A stretch of DNA of 17,820 nt from Planctomycetota bacterium (GCA_020425885.1 JAGQRA010000235.1:1-17820); one strand, 5' to 3'; counted from the stretch's first letter, positions 6,679 to 17,388 are shown. The notes: generated by a model from the letters alone, not told the origin. Program-made: numbers and translations.

Positions 6679-9600
6679 ATGCAAAAGAACACCGCCGCCC
6701 TCCTCATTGGCTGCATCCTGCTGATCACCGCTGGGACCATCGTGGTTCCGCCGTACTTCAGCTCTGACGAAGTCCCGCTGATGCAATGGGACGCCGCCGA
6801 TGAGGTCGAGGTCGCGGTCGAGACCGGCGACCTCGCCAGCGCCGAGGCCTTCGTCGAGAACGGCGAGCGCTCCGCGGTCGAGATCGACGCCGGCGCACTG
6901 GCCAACGACGAGGCCCGGGTCGCCCTGATCCTGCGCGGCCGCATCGTCGACAAGTTCCTGGCTCCGGTCGCCGGCGCCACGGTCTGGCTCGGCTACTCGC
7001 GTTCGCGCGGCGGCCGCGGCGGCTTCGCCTTCGGCGCCACCCAACGGCGGATCCCCGACCCGGTACTGACCGACAGCGAAGGCCGTTTCGCCTTCCAGGG
7101 TGAGACCTTCCGCAACCTCCGCGTCTCGCTCCAGGTCACGCACAAGACCCACGCCGCCGGCACCTTCGACCGCGACCTCGGCGAGGTCGGCCCCGAAGTC
7201 GACCTCGGCGACCTGACTCTGAAGAACGGCGGCGCGATCATGGGACGCGTCACCGACCTGGAGGGCAACGGGGTCGCCGCCGCGCGAATCGAACTGGGTC
7301 CGCAGGGCAACAACACCTGGCGCTTCCTGCGCAACCGTGACAAGACGTTGCCGGCGTTCGAGACCGACAACAGCGGCTACTACAACATGCAGCACGCGCC
7401 CGAGGGTGAGTGGGTGATCACCGCCACCGCGCAGCACCACACCGAAGGCAGGTCCTCGACGTTCGCCGTCGAAGAGGATCAGCAGACGCAGGTCGATGAC
7501 ATCCGCCTCGGGCCGGGTTTCGAGGTCACCGGCTACGTGCGCACGGTTCAAGGCCAGCCGATCGCCAAGGCCCAGGTGACGATGCGCGGCTCGGATCGGG
7601 GTCAGCAGCCGGACGATGGTCAGAGTGGGCCGGGGCCCGGACGCGGTGGACGGGGTGGACGCGGCAACTTCGGCGGTGGCCGAACCCATGCGACCCAGAC
7701 CGATGCCGAGGGCCGCTTCTTCCTCGAACACCTGCCCGGCGTCGCGATGAACCTCACGGTGCGGGCCGAGGGCTTCCTGCAGCACGACGAGCAGGAGGTC
7801 GATCCCAGGGTCGGCCAACCGCTGCATATCAGCATGCAGGAAGGCCTGCGCATCGCCGGGACGGTCCTCGACGGCATCGACAGTCAGCCCGTGACGATGT
7901 TCTCGGTCCGAGCAAACCGAGTTCGCGGCCTGCCGATTCCCGGCCTCGAGAACGTCGACATCGGCGAACTGATGCAACGCATGCGAGACGGCAATCTCGA
8001 CGACGCCAGCCGCCAGCAGATCCGCTCGCAGATGGAAGCGCTGCGATCGCAGATGGGAGACGGCGGCGGCCCTGGCCGCGGTCCGGACCGTGGCGGCAAT
8101 CGCCGCGGTGGCCGCGACGGCGGCAACGGCGGCGGCCGGGACGAGACCAGGCCGGAGAAGCACCCAGAGGGCACGTTCGTCGTCACCGGCCTGCAGGAGG
8201 GGATCTACGAGGTGGCGGTGCAGTCCCCCGACCATGCCTTCTATCGCTCGGCCGAGGTCGAGGTACGAAGCGGCGCTGGCGCACCTTCACTCATGGTCAG
8301 GCTCGATCGCGGCCTCTTCTTCGCCGGTCTCGTGCTCGACGATCGTGATCTCCCGATCCGCAACGCCGCGGTCACGCTGGTGGCCGCCGACCCGGTCGAC
8401 GGCGGTGGCGGTGGCCGTGGACGTAACGGCGGCGGCAACGGCGGCCGCCCCGACTTCGCCGGCATGGCCCGCCAATGGCAACGAATGGCCGCCGGGACTT
8501 CCGTTCGCCTCGAAGCCAAGACCGACAAGTCGGGTGAGTTCGTCTTCACCCACGTCCCCAAGGGCAACTACGAGCTGCGCGCCGAAGCGGACGGATTCGC
8601 CGCCTCGGATGACGTCGCGATCGAACTGCTGACGGATCGTTCGGACGGCGAGGTCAGGCTCGCGGGCCTGGGTAGCATCGCCGGTGCGGTGCGTGGCCTG
8701 CAGGCGGCAGATGCCGGCCAGAGCGGGGTCGCGGCGGTGCGGATGGACGGCAATCAAGGCGGTGGCTTCGGCGGTTTCGGTCGGGGCCGCGGCGGTTTCC
8801 AGCGCGCCGACATCGCCGCTGATGGCGCCTACAAGATCGATGGCCTGGCGCCCGGCAACTACCTCGTTCGCGCCTGGGCCGGCGAGCAACAGGACATCAT
8901 GCGTCAGATGATGCCGTTGATCATGAGCGGCGAACTGCAACCCGATGTCACCGTCAAGGCCGGTGAAGTCGCGCACCTCGACCTCATCGTGACCCGCGCC
9001 ATGGTCGGCAACGTCGCCGGTTCGATCATGCACAACGGTGACCCCGCGAAGGGCTTCCGCGTCGAGCTCGCTGCCGTCGAGAGTGGCGGTCAGACCAACG
9101 GTGCCGGTCAAGGCGGCGGCGGCCCGGGCGGCGGACGTGGCAATCGCGGCGGACGCGGCGGTTTCTGGGGCGGCCGACAGGAAGCGACGGTCACCGGCTC
9201 GGGCACGTTCAAGATCGATCGGGTCACCGCGGGCGAGTACACGCTGCGGGTTCGAACCGAGGACCGCACGATGGTGCACGAAGAACCGATCTTCGTCGCT
9301 GCCGACGCGACCACCGAGCGCCACATCAGCGTGCTGACCTCGAGCCTGCGTGGCGCGGTCACGGCCCCCGATGCTGCCAACGAGAACCTGAACGGCAGCA
9401 TCACGCTGCACGCAGGACTGGCGACGATGCCAGATGACTACCGCGAATGGCGACGGACGAACGGCGACACGGCGATCAACGGTCGCGTCCGCGATGGCAA
9501 GTTCGAGTTCGGCGCGCTGCCGCCAGGCAACTACCTGATGGTCCTGTCGATCAGGGGGCGGGAACAGAGCTCGGCCACCATCGTCGTCACCGGCGGCAGC

Positions 9601-9792
9601 AACGAGACCTCGCTGGTGGCCGGGAGCCTGGCCCCGGAGAGTGCAACCCCTGGCGCTGGTGCCGTCCCGCCTTCCGGGGGCGCCCGACCAGCCGGCGGCA
9701 ATGGCGGCAGGCGCCAGGGCGGCGGGCGCAACGGCGGTGCCCGTCAAGGCGGCGGACGCCAGGGAACGAACGGCGGGCGCGGCGGGCGATAG
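6679..9792 (+). CDS. Large membrane-anchored protein of about eight carboxypeptidase-regulatory-like repeats with Gly/Arg-rich inserts
   Basis: This 1037-residue protein starts at ATG 6679 (MQKNTAALLIG). The frame is open to 6637, but the extra 14 residues precede a sensible signal anchor. Residues 6-23 form a hydrophobic segment. LIGC at 9-12 fits a lipobox, but the hydrophobic stretch runs past the Cys, so an uncleaved anchor is more likely. An acidic linker follows, then about eight beta-sandwich units of the CarboxypepD_reg (PF13620) kind. Each has a GxVxD...P..GA.V strand pair, then TD..G.F and a P.G.Y.L.. strand (for example KTDKSGEFVFTHVPKGNYEL). Six units carry Gly/Arg-rich inserts in the same loop, and the last 38 residues are almost all Gly, Arg, Gln and Asn. 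Such repeats usually serve as surface scaffolds or sugar-binding modules. No enzyme motif is seen. A small anchored protein follows after 33 bp. Confidence 0.85.
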   Translation: MQKNTAALLIGCILLITAGTIVVPPYFSSDEVPLMQWDAADEVEVAVETGDLASAEAFVENGERSAVEIDAGALANDEARVALILRGRIVDKFLAPVAGATVWLGYSRSRGGRGGFAFGATQRRIPDPVLTDSEGRFAFQGETFRNLRVSLQVTHKTHAAGTFDRDLGEVGPEVDLGDLTLKNGGAIMGRVTDLEGNGVAAARIELGPQGNNTWRFLRNRDKTLPAFETDNSGYYNMQHAPEGEWVITATAQHHTEGRSSTFAVEEDQQTQVDDIRLGPGFEVTGYVRTVQGQPIAKAQVTMRGSDRGQQPDDGQSGPGPGRGGRGGRGNFGGGRTHATQTDAEGRFFLEHLPGVAMNLTVRAEGFLQHDEQEVDPRVGQPLHISMQEGLRIAGTVLDGIDSQPVTMFSVRANRVRGLPIPGLENVDIGELMQRMRDGNLDDASRQQIRSQMEALRSQMGDGGGPGRGPDRGGNRRGGRDGGNGGGRDETRPEKHPEGTFVVTGLQEGIYEVAVQSPDHAFYRSAEVEVRSGAGAPSLMVRLDRGLFFAGLVLDDRDLPIRNAAVTLVAADPVDGGGGGRGRNGGGNGGRPDFAGMARQWQRMAAGTSVRLEAKTDKSGEFVFTHVPKGNYELRAEADGFAASDDVAIELLTDRSDGEVRLAGLGSIAGAVRGLQAADAGQSGVAAVRMDGNQGGGFGGFGRGRGGFQRADIAADGAYKIDGLAPGNYLVRAWAGEQQDIMRQMMPLIMSGELQPDVTVKAGEVAHLDLIVTRAMVGNVAGSIMHNGDPAKGFRVELAAVESGGQTNGAGQGGGGPGGGRGNRGGRGGFWGGRQEATVTGSGTFKIDRVTAGEYTLRVRTEDRTMVHEEPIFVAADATTERHISVLTSSLRGAVTAPDAANENLNGSITLHAGLATMPDDYREWRRTNGDTAINGRVRDGKFEFGALPPGNYLMVLSIRGREQSSATIVVTGGSNETSLVAGSLAPESATPGAGAVPPSGGARPAGGNGGRRQGGGRNGGARQGGGRQGTNGGRGGR
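9676..9789 (+). repeat. Low-complexity GGC/CGC-rich tract encoding a Gly/Arg-rich tail
   Basis: The 3' end of the repeat-protein gene is built of degenerate GGCGGGCGC-like units and encodes RQGGGR/NGG-type motifs up to the stop codon. Similar tracts lie at about 6997-7038, 7591-7682, 8056-8148, 8400-8451, 8758-8806 and 9099-9177. Confidence 0.75.
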
Positions 9793-9825
9793 GCTTGTAG
9801 GCTGACCCCACACCGGAGTCCCACG

Positions 9826-10602
9826 ATTCGCTTCCTCGCCACCGTCCTCGCCTCGCTCCTGCTGGCCACGGGCCTGCTCGTCCTCGGCTACGGCTTCGTG
9901 CTCTCGCTGAAGCGGGGAGCCGTCCCGACCGCACCCGCGGCCGCCCACCCCGTTCCGTTCGAGAAGCCGGGACTGGTCGAGCGGCTGCCGCCGCATGCCG
10001 CAACCGAGGTCGTGATCGCCGCGGCCACCGACCACCGGCCCCATGCAAGGGACACCATCCACACCCTGAGGCTGAGCGGCGCGACAAGCCTGGCCCCAGG
10101 AGCCGGCATCGCCACGTTCGATGCGGCTACCGGATCCGGCTTAACCTGGCATCCGATCGAGGCGGGATCACCCGAGGCTGACGGGATCGTGTCTTTCTGG
10201 GTGGCTCTTCCTGCCTGCGCCGCCACGGTGACACTGGCGGCCCGCCGCGAGGACGCCCGCCACCGCTATCTCCAACGGCGCGATCTGCCTTCGCGTGGAA
10301 ACCGAGAAGGAGTGACCGAGTTAGTGGCCGAAACGACGCCGGTCCACTTCGTGACGACCGACACGGTGAGCCCCGACCCGCTGCAGCTCATCCGCGTCGA
10401 CGACCCTGAATGGCAGCCGCCGGCCTCCGTTGCGGCCGGACTCTACATCACCTCGGATGACCGCGGCATGACCCTCGGTCCGGGCGCCTATGAACTCGTC
10501 GACCCGATCGACGCCTCGTTGCGTCAACGCTTCGAGGTGCCCTGCTCGCAGCCGATCATGGTCGCTCCGCCGCTCGCACGACCTCGAGCTGGCCAGCAGT
10601 GA
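9826..10602 (+). CDS. Small membrane-anchored or secreted protein with a probable ATT start
   Basis: I do not recognise the family. From the first normal start (GTG 9898) the protein has 234 residues and no export signal. The same frame is open upstream to the stop at 9790 and encodes an almost perfect signal anchor, RFLATVLASLLLATGLLVLG. No ATG, GTG or TTG lies in that extension. ATT at 9826 has GGAG at 9815-9818, 7 nt upstream, which is ideal spacing; ACG 9823 and CTG 9802 are alternatives. With ATT the product is 258 residues, with a membrane segment at about 3-24. A Pro/Ala linker and two beta-rich stretches without known motifs follow (about 55-130 and 145-245). It lies 33 bp after the large repeat protein, probably in the same transcript, so it may be an envelope partner of that protein. 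Its 3' end overlaps the convergent DUF1444 gene by 47 bp. Confidence 0.6.
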   Translation: MRFLATVLASLLLATGLLVLGYGFVLSLKRGAVPTAPAAAHPVPFEKPGLVERLPPHAATEVVIAAATDHRPHARDTIHTLRLSGATSLAPGAGIATFDAATGSGLTWHPIEAGSPEADGIVSFWVALPACAATVTLAARREDARHRYLQRRDLPSRGNREGVTELVAETTPVHFVTTDTVSPDPLQLIRVDDPEWQPPASVAAGLYITSDDRGMTLGPGAYELVDPIDASLRQRFEVPCSQPIMVAPPLARPRAGQQ

Positions 10603-11425
10603 CCCTGAAGACGTCGCCGGAGACGGGGTGCGACGCCCTGTCGGCAATCCCCCGCGTATCGGCCATCAGCGTCTCGAGATCGGTCAGATGCTCGTTTCCC
10701 ACCCACAACACGTCGCGATCCGGGATGGCCACGAGCAGGCCTTCTGCCTCATCGAGGAGCAGGACCCGGGCGGCGTCATAGCCGTCGCCGACATCGACCC
10801 GCACTGACTCGGATACCGACCTCAGTCTGTCGAGCTGGATCGGGTCGAGCCTGGCCAGGTTGGCCAGCGCGAGATTGTGGATGTCCTGCTCCGACTTCCG
10901 CCAGCGACTCAGGTGCGCACGACACAGGAACACCATGCAGTTCGGGTCGTCGACCACGTAGACCACGGCGAGTTGATCATTGATGCGGCGATGCACCAGG
11001 CCCGAGTCGCCGAAGCAGCCCTTCTGGGCAAGCCACTCCTGGCTCCGCACCTGCGGCAGCAGCTGGGGCGCCGCGAAGGCGAAGTCGAGGTCTTCGAAAC
11101 GGTCGAGGCCGACCTCTCGGATCTCCTCGATCAAACGCCCGACGAAGTCCGGGAACGCATCCGGGAAGGCCGCCTCGTGGCGGAAGGCGCCCTGCAGAGC
11201 TACCGGCGTCTCCTGGCCTTCCACCTCCAACAGGCAGGCGAACTGGTCGGGCAAGATGCCGAGGAAGCCAACGTCAGGATGACGTTCCGCCAGAATCGTC
11301 TCGAACCGCAGCATGAAGGCCGCGACCTCGGGGCTGAAACGGGCCTGCGACCGCTGAAACCGGTGGTGCAAGAACACCGCCAGACAGGAAACGGCAAGCC
11401 AACCGAGAAGGGCCCACAGCCACAT
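10556..11425 (-). CDS. Membrane-anchored DUF1444-like protein
   Basis: This 289-residue protein is read from ATG at 11425-11423, with TAGG 7 nt upstream. The frame can extend to TTG 11608, but those 61 residues look unlike protein and precede a good anchor. Residues 3-19 form one transmembrane segment, then a basic stretch. The soluble part resembles DUF1444 (PF07285; YtpQ in Bacillus): VVYVVDDPNCMVFLCRAHL near 154-172, the helix SEQDIHNLALANLARL near 178-193, DGYDAARVLLL near 214-224 and LLVAIPDRDVLWVG near 230-243. These correspond to the usual 'LT..dL..W..s..el...AL.NL' and 'DGfdAar...P.RD.l' pattern. The biochemical role of the family is not known. An N-terminal anchor is unusual for the soluble family members I know of. 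It is transcribed away from the FHA regulator and towards the small anchored protein, whose coding end it overlaps. Confidence 0.72.
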   Translation of the reverse strand: MWLWALLGWLAVSCLAVFLHHRFQRSQARFSPEVAAFMLRFETILAERHPDVGFLGILPDQFACLLEVEGQETPVALQGAFRHEAAFPDAFPDFVGRLIEEIREVGLDRFEDLDFAFAAPQLLPQVRSQEWLAQKGCFGDSGLVHRRINDQLAVVYVVDDPNCMVFLCRAHLSRWRKSEQDIHNLALANLARLDPIQLDRLRSVSESVRVDVGDGYDAARVLLLDEAEGLLVAIPDRDVLWVGNEHLTDLETLMADTRGIADRASHPVSGDVFRVTAGQLEVVRAAERP

Positions 11426-11624
11426 GGCCCTGCCTATCGACAGGCCACCCGGGACGGCCTGAGGCGCCCCGAAATGGGGCTGCTGCACCCAGCTGCTCAG
11501 CCTCTGGAGACCCACCTGGAGTCGTATGACACCCCCATTCCCAGCGGCGGCCCCTCTCGAGCACACCCAGGGAGGGTTGAAACGCGAACGGACCTGACTC
11601 TCCTGCAACCCCCGTAGGTCGCCA

Positions 11625-11649
11625 GACTAGAGAGGAAAGATGCCTAGTC
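11625..11649. promoter_or_regulatory. Inverted repeat GACTAG-N13-CTAGTC, candidate operator
   Basis: Perfect 6-bp arms lie at 11625-11630 and 11644-11649. One arm covers the -10 element and the other touches the -35 element of the candidate minus-strand promoter. That is a position where a dimeric regulator would block or shape transcription. Chance occurrence cannot be excluded. Confidence 0.35.
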
Positions 11650-11654
11650 GTCAA
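11626..11654 (-). promoter_or_regulatory. Candidate sigma70-type promoter for the DUF1444-like gene
   Basis: Read on the minus strand, TTGACG (11654-11649) matches the -35 consensus at five of six bases. TCTAGT (11631-11626) matches -10 at four of six, with a spacer of exactly 17 bp. Transcription would begin near 11618. Confidence 0.4.
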
Positions 11655-11712
11655 CGGGAGACCACCGAATATCGCGGGATTCTTTGGGGATTGCGATAAC
11701 CGTCCGGATACC

Positions 11713-11717
11713 GGAGG
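11713..11717 (+). promoter_or_regulatory. Ribosome binding site GGAGG that decides the FHA-regulator start
   Basis: A full GGAGG lies 11 nt before ATG 11729, slightly long spacing. Neither TTG 11684 nor ATG 11756 has a comparable site, so 11729 was chosen. Confidence 0.55.
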
Positions 11718-11728
11718 ATTCGCGGGCG

Positions 11729-13495
11729 ATGGAGACTGAGTTACAGGGCGCCTCGATGTTCCGCTTGGTCATACTCGGCGATGGCTCGGTGCGCACGGTT
11801 CCGCTTCACGGCGAGAGGTGGGTGGTCGGCCGCGCGCCCGACTGCGAGATCAGCCTCCGGGATCCCACCGTCAGCCGGCGCCACGTGCTGCTCGAGCGCA
11901 CCGGGTCATCCATCCACCTCAAGGATCTGGGCGGTCGCAATCCGGTCCTCGTCGACTGCAAGCCACGCAGCGAGGCGGAACTGGCCGCCGGTCAGACGAT
12001 CTCGATCGGCATGACGCGGCTCGTGCTGGAGAGCCGCGGCGAGCCGCGCGCCATCGAGTCGAGCACCGAGACCGTGCTCATCACCGGACGCGAGGTGATC
12101 GACGAGGAAATCACCGAGCCAGGCGGCGAGTCGATGGCGGCCCACGCGCAGAAGATCCTCGAGCGCATCGAGTGGACCTTCGCCGAACTGGGCAGCCTGT
12201 CGGACGCCGCCGATCCACTGCTCGCCCTGGCACTCAATCTGACCGGCCGACAGCGCGGACTGATCGGTCGCTTCCTCACCAGCGGTGGCCTCGAGACCCT
12301 GGCCACACTCGACACCGTGGACCGTGAGAGCAACTTCGTCGTGCCCGAGACCCTGCTTCACGAGTCGCGACGTCTGAATCAGGTGTCCGTGTTGACGACC
12401 GCCCACTCGGACGCTTCGCAGAGCCGGGTCCTGATCCCGCTGGGCAACGGGCCGGAGGCGATCCTGCTCCTGGAGAGCCCGACCGCGAACGCCCCGGAGG
12501 GACAACAGCTGCTGCGGCTGTGCAAGGTGATCGGACAGGTCATCTGGCATCGGCTCCTCGAAGTTCGCGAGCGACTCCGACTGCGCGACGAGGTGGAGCG
12601 CCTGCGCTACCACGGCTCCTCATCGCACAACGCCGTGCTGACGAGCACGCGACTGCAAGGCGCGCGACAGAATCTGCGCGAACTGGCCAATGCCGATGGC
12701 TGCCTGCTGCTGATCGGCGAAGAGGGAACCGAACGCGAGGACCTTGCCCGCTACATCCACGCCGAAGGCAACAGGCGCCGTCACGCCTTTGCCTCCTTAC
12801 ACCTCGGGCTGATCCCCGAGTGGCGCCTCGAGAAGGAACTGTTCGGCGTCGACGGGATCTCGGGCGCATTCGGCAAGGCCCGTGGTGGCACGCTGTTCCT
12901 CGACAGCATCGGCCAACTTCCGTTCCTCCAGCAGGAGAAGCTCCATACCCTGATCACCGCGACTCAGGAGGGCAGCTCGCTGCCGCCGCCGCGGATCGTT
13001 GCCAGCGCCGAGGAAGGACCCGACCTCGGCAGCGGAGCCTGGTTCGGCCCGTTGGCAGAAGAACTCAACGCCCACGTCATCGCGATCCCGCCGCTGCGCG
13101 ACGAGCAGGCCGACATCCTCGCACTCGCCGAACTCTTCCTGAGCGACATGGGATCAGGACCCGACGGTGGCCCGCGATTACTCAGCGAGCGAACGAAGCG
13201 CATCCTGGCCGGCTACCACTGGCCCGGCAACGTGCGGCAGCTCCGCCTGGTTCTGGAGACGGCCGCGGCGCAGGCCGGCAATCAGCAGATCACTCCGCGC
13301 CACCTACCCCCCGAGATCCAGGACTGCGGCGCGACGCCAACGGCCAACTCCCTGTCCCTCGAGGAAATCGAACGACAGCACATCCGGCACGTCCTCAAGC
13401 AGCTCGGCGGCAATCGCGCCCGCACCGCTCAGGCACTCGGCATCGCGAACTCGACGCTCTACGACAAGCTGCGCCGCTTCGGCATCGAGGGCTGA
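11729..13495 (+). CDS. FHA-GAF-AAA+-Fis transcription regulator with degenerate sigma54-activator ATPase
   Basis: This protein has 588 residues. An N-terminal FHA domain (about 10-100; VVGRAP, TVSRRHVLLE, DLGGRNPVLVD) should bind a phosphothreonine peptide. A GAF-like domain follows (about 140-280), then a linker helix and a NtrC-type AAA+ region (about 300-485), and a Fis helix-turn-helix (about 543-588; GGNRARTAQALGIANSTLYDKLRR). The AAA+ core is damaged. Walker A reads GEEGTERE instead of GESGTGKE, so the Lys is lost. Walker B reads FLDSIG rather than FLDEIG. The spacing from ELFG to GGTLFLD is about 12 residues too short, removing the GAFTGA loop that contacts sigma54. The arginine-finger stretch (FREDLYYRL-like) is replaced by FGPLAEELN. 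It can therefore hardly hydrolyse ATP or open a sigma54 promoter, and more likely works as a phospho-peptide-responsive DNA-binding protein. Targets are unknown; the divergent promoter region is a candidate. Confidence 0.85.
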   Translation: METELQGASMFRLVILGDGSVRTVPLHGERWVVGRAPDCEISLRDPTVSRRHVLLERTGSSIHLKDLGGRNPVLVDCKPRSEAELAAGQTISIGMTRLVLESRGEPRAIESSTETVLITGREVIDEEITEPGGESMAAHAQKILERIEWTFAELGSLSDAADPLLALALNLTGRQRGLIGRFLTSGGLETLATLDTVDRESNFVVPETLLHESRRLNQVSVLTTAHSDASQSRVLIPLGNGPEAILLLESPTANAPEGQQLLRLCKVIGQVIWHRLLEVRERLRLRDEVERLRYHGSSSHNAVLTSTRLQGARQNLRELANADGCLLLIGEEGTEREDLARYIHAEGNRRRHAFASLHLGLIPEWRLEKELFGVDGISGAFGKARGGTLFLDSIGQLPFLQQEKLHTLITATQEGSSLPPPRIVASAEEGPDLGSGAWFGPLAEELNAHVIAIPPLRDEQADILALAELFLSDMGSGPDGGPRLLSERTKRILAGYHWPGNVRQLRLVLETAAAQAGNQQITPRHLPPEIQDCGATPTANSLSLEEIERQHIRHVLKQLGGNRARTAQALGIANSTLYDKLRRFGIEG

Positions 13496-13550
13496 CCGGG
13501 GCGCGAGGTGCGCGCTGGCCTGAGGACCTGCCTTCGGCAATGATCAGCTG

Positions 13551-14761
13551 ATGCGAGGCACCGGCCCGATCTACCTGGACAACGCCGCGACGACGCGGCC
13601 GCTGCCGGCCGTCGTCGACGCCATGGCCCGGACGCAGCTCGAAGCCTTCGGCAATCCGAGCAGCCCCCACTGCTTCGGCCCACCTGCCAAGAGGGCGCTC
13701 GCCGATGCCCGCGAATACCTGCGCGGCACCCTCGGCGCAGCCCGCGTCGTGTTCACGTCCGGCGGCAGCGAAGCGGATTACCTCGGCATCGTCGGCAGCG
13801 CTGCGGCGCGCCCTCCAGGCCGCGTCATCATGGCCGCCGGTGATCACCCGGCGCTGCTGCGCACCGAGCAGCTGACCGCCCGCTGGCGACATCGAACATC
13901 GGTGCTACCGGTCAGCGGCGACGGTGACCTGCTGCCCGAGACCCTGTTCGAAGGGCTGGGCAAAGACGTTCGCACCGTCGCCCTGATGCACGGCCACAAC
14001 GAACTCGGCACCTTGAGCCGGCTCCGGGAGCTGGTCGAATTGACGCGGCGCGCCGCCGCCGACGCCCACATCCATGTCGACCTGGTACAGACCTACGGCA
14101 AGCTGCCGTTCTGCATGGACGACTACGGCATCGACTCGGTCGCGGTGTCGGGGCACAAGTTCCACGGCCCGCGGGGCATGGGATTCCTCGCCCTGTCGAG
14201 CACGGCACGCATCGCCCCGCTGCAACTGGCCGGAGGTCAGGAGGACGGCATGCGCGGCGGCACCGAGAACGTGGCCGGCGCGGTGGGACTGGCCGTCGCC
14301 GCCGAGGCGGCGCTGAGTCACCAGGCCGGCACGGCGAGACAATGCGAGGCACTGGCAGATCTGATGCTCGCCACGATCACCGATGCCGTGCCCGCGACCG
14401 AGCGCCTCGGCAACCCCGAACGCCGCCTGCCCCACATCCTGTCGCTGCGGCTGCCTGGAATCACCGGCCAGACCTTGCTCGAACGCTGCGACGCCCGCGG
14501 GATCGCGTTCTCGACCGGATCCGCGTGCCACAGCCGCGACGACAACACCGCAAAGGCGAGCCATGTCCTCACGGCCATAGGGCTCGATCGCAAGGCCGCC
14601 CGCGAGGTCATCCGCATCTCCTTCAGCGCCGACACGACTACGGCTCAGGCAGCGGCGGCCGCGCAGATCATCGCCCAGGAAGCGGCCGCGCTGCGCACGT
14701 TCGCGCCGCGCGCCTTCGGCGAGGGCATCCTCGATACCGGCGCCGACGGGACCGACTACCG

Positions 14762-14765
<4 letters not shown>
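13551..14765 (+). CDS. Class V cysteine desulfurase (NifS/IscS-like)
   Basis: This 404-residue PLP enzyme takes sulfur from L-cysteine as an enzyme persulfide, releasing alanine, for Fe-S clusters or thio-modifications. It begins with the family's YLDNAATT motif (residues 8-15). The PLP lysine is Lys203 in SGHKFHGPRG, His99 lies in GDHPAL, Asp177 and Gln180 in HVDLVQ, and RGGTEN is at 235-240. The persulfide Cys is Cys326 in TGSACHS. Some positions differ from IscS: GGSEADYL replaces the usual GGTE.NN, and the Cys loop has a His where most have Ser. A tail of about 25 residues follows the last conserved helix. The start is ATG 13551, 55 bp after the regulator stop and without a strong ribosome binding site. 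Its stop overlaps the mutS GTG. No isc/suf scaffold gene is adjacent, so the sulfur acceptor is unknown. Confidence 0.9.
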
Positions 14766-17359
<2,594 letters not shown>

Positions 17360-17388
17360 GGCCGCGAGCCGACATCGACCTCGCCTTA

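Larger units (their letters stand above)
11426..11728. other. Divergent intergenic region between DUF1444-like gene and FHA regulator
   Basis: This stretch of about 300 bp holds a candidate minus-strand promoter with an inverted repeat (11625-11654) and the ribosome binding site of the regulator (11713-11717). It would give the DUF1444 gene a leader of about 190 nt. I found no convincing plus-strand promoter, terminator or small gene in it. The in-frame extensions of both flanking genes into it (TTG 11608 minus, TTG 11684 plus) do not look like conserved protein. Confidence 0.55.

Noticed and set aside
6711..6714. Lipobox reading (LIGC) in the large repeat protein
   Set aside because: The hydrophobic stretch continues for about ten residues after the Cys and there is no polar mature start, so an uncleaved membrane anchor is the better reading.
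6472..10062. Two very long minus-strand open frames (587 and 591 codons) opposite the large repeat protein
   Set aside because: Their translations are Arg/Asp/Val/Ala-rich with no recognisable motif. They mirror the plus-strand gene, whose high third-position G+C removes stops on the other strand; the plus strand has clear repeat domains.
10877..11617. 246-codon plus-strand frame opposite the DUF1444-like gene
   Set aside because: The minus strand carries recognisable DUF1444 motifs and a membrane anchor; the plus frame has none.
14342..14761. Upstream extension of mutS
   Set aside because: It lies inside the cysteine desulfurase in another frame and is Arg/His/Pro-rich; GTG 14762 gives the normal MutS N-terminus.
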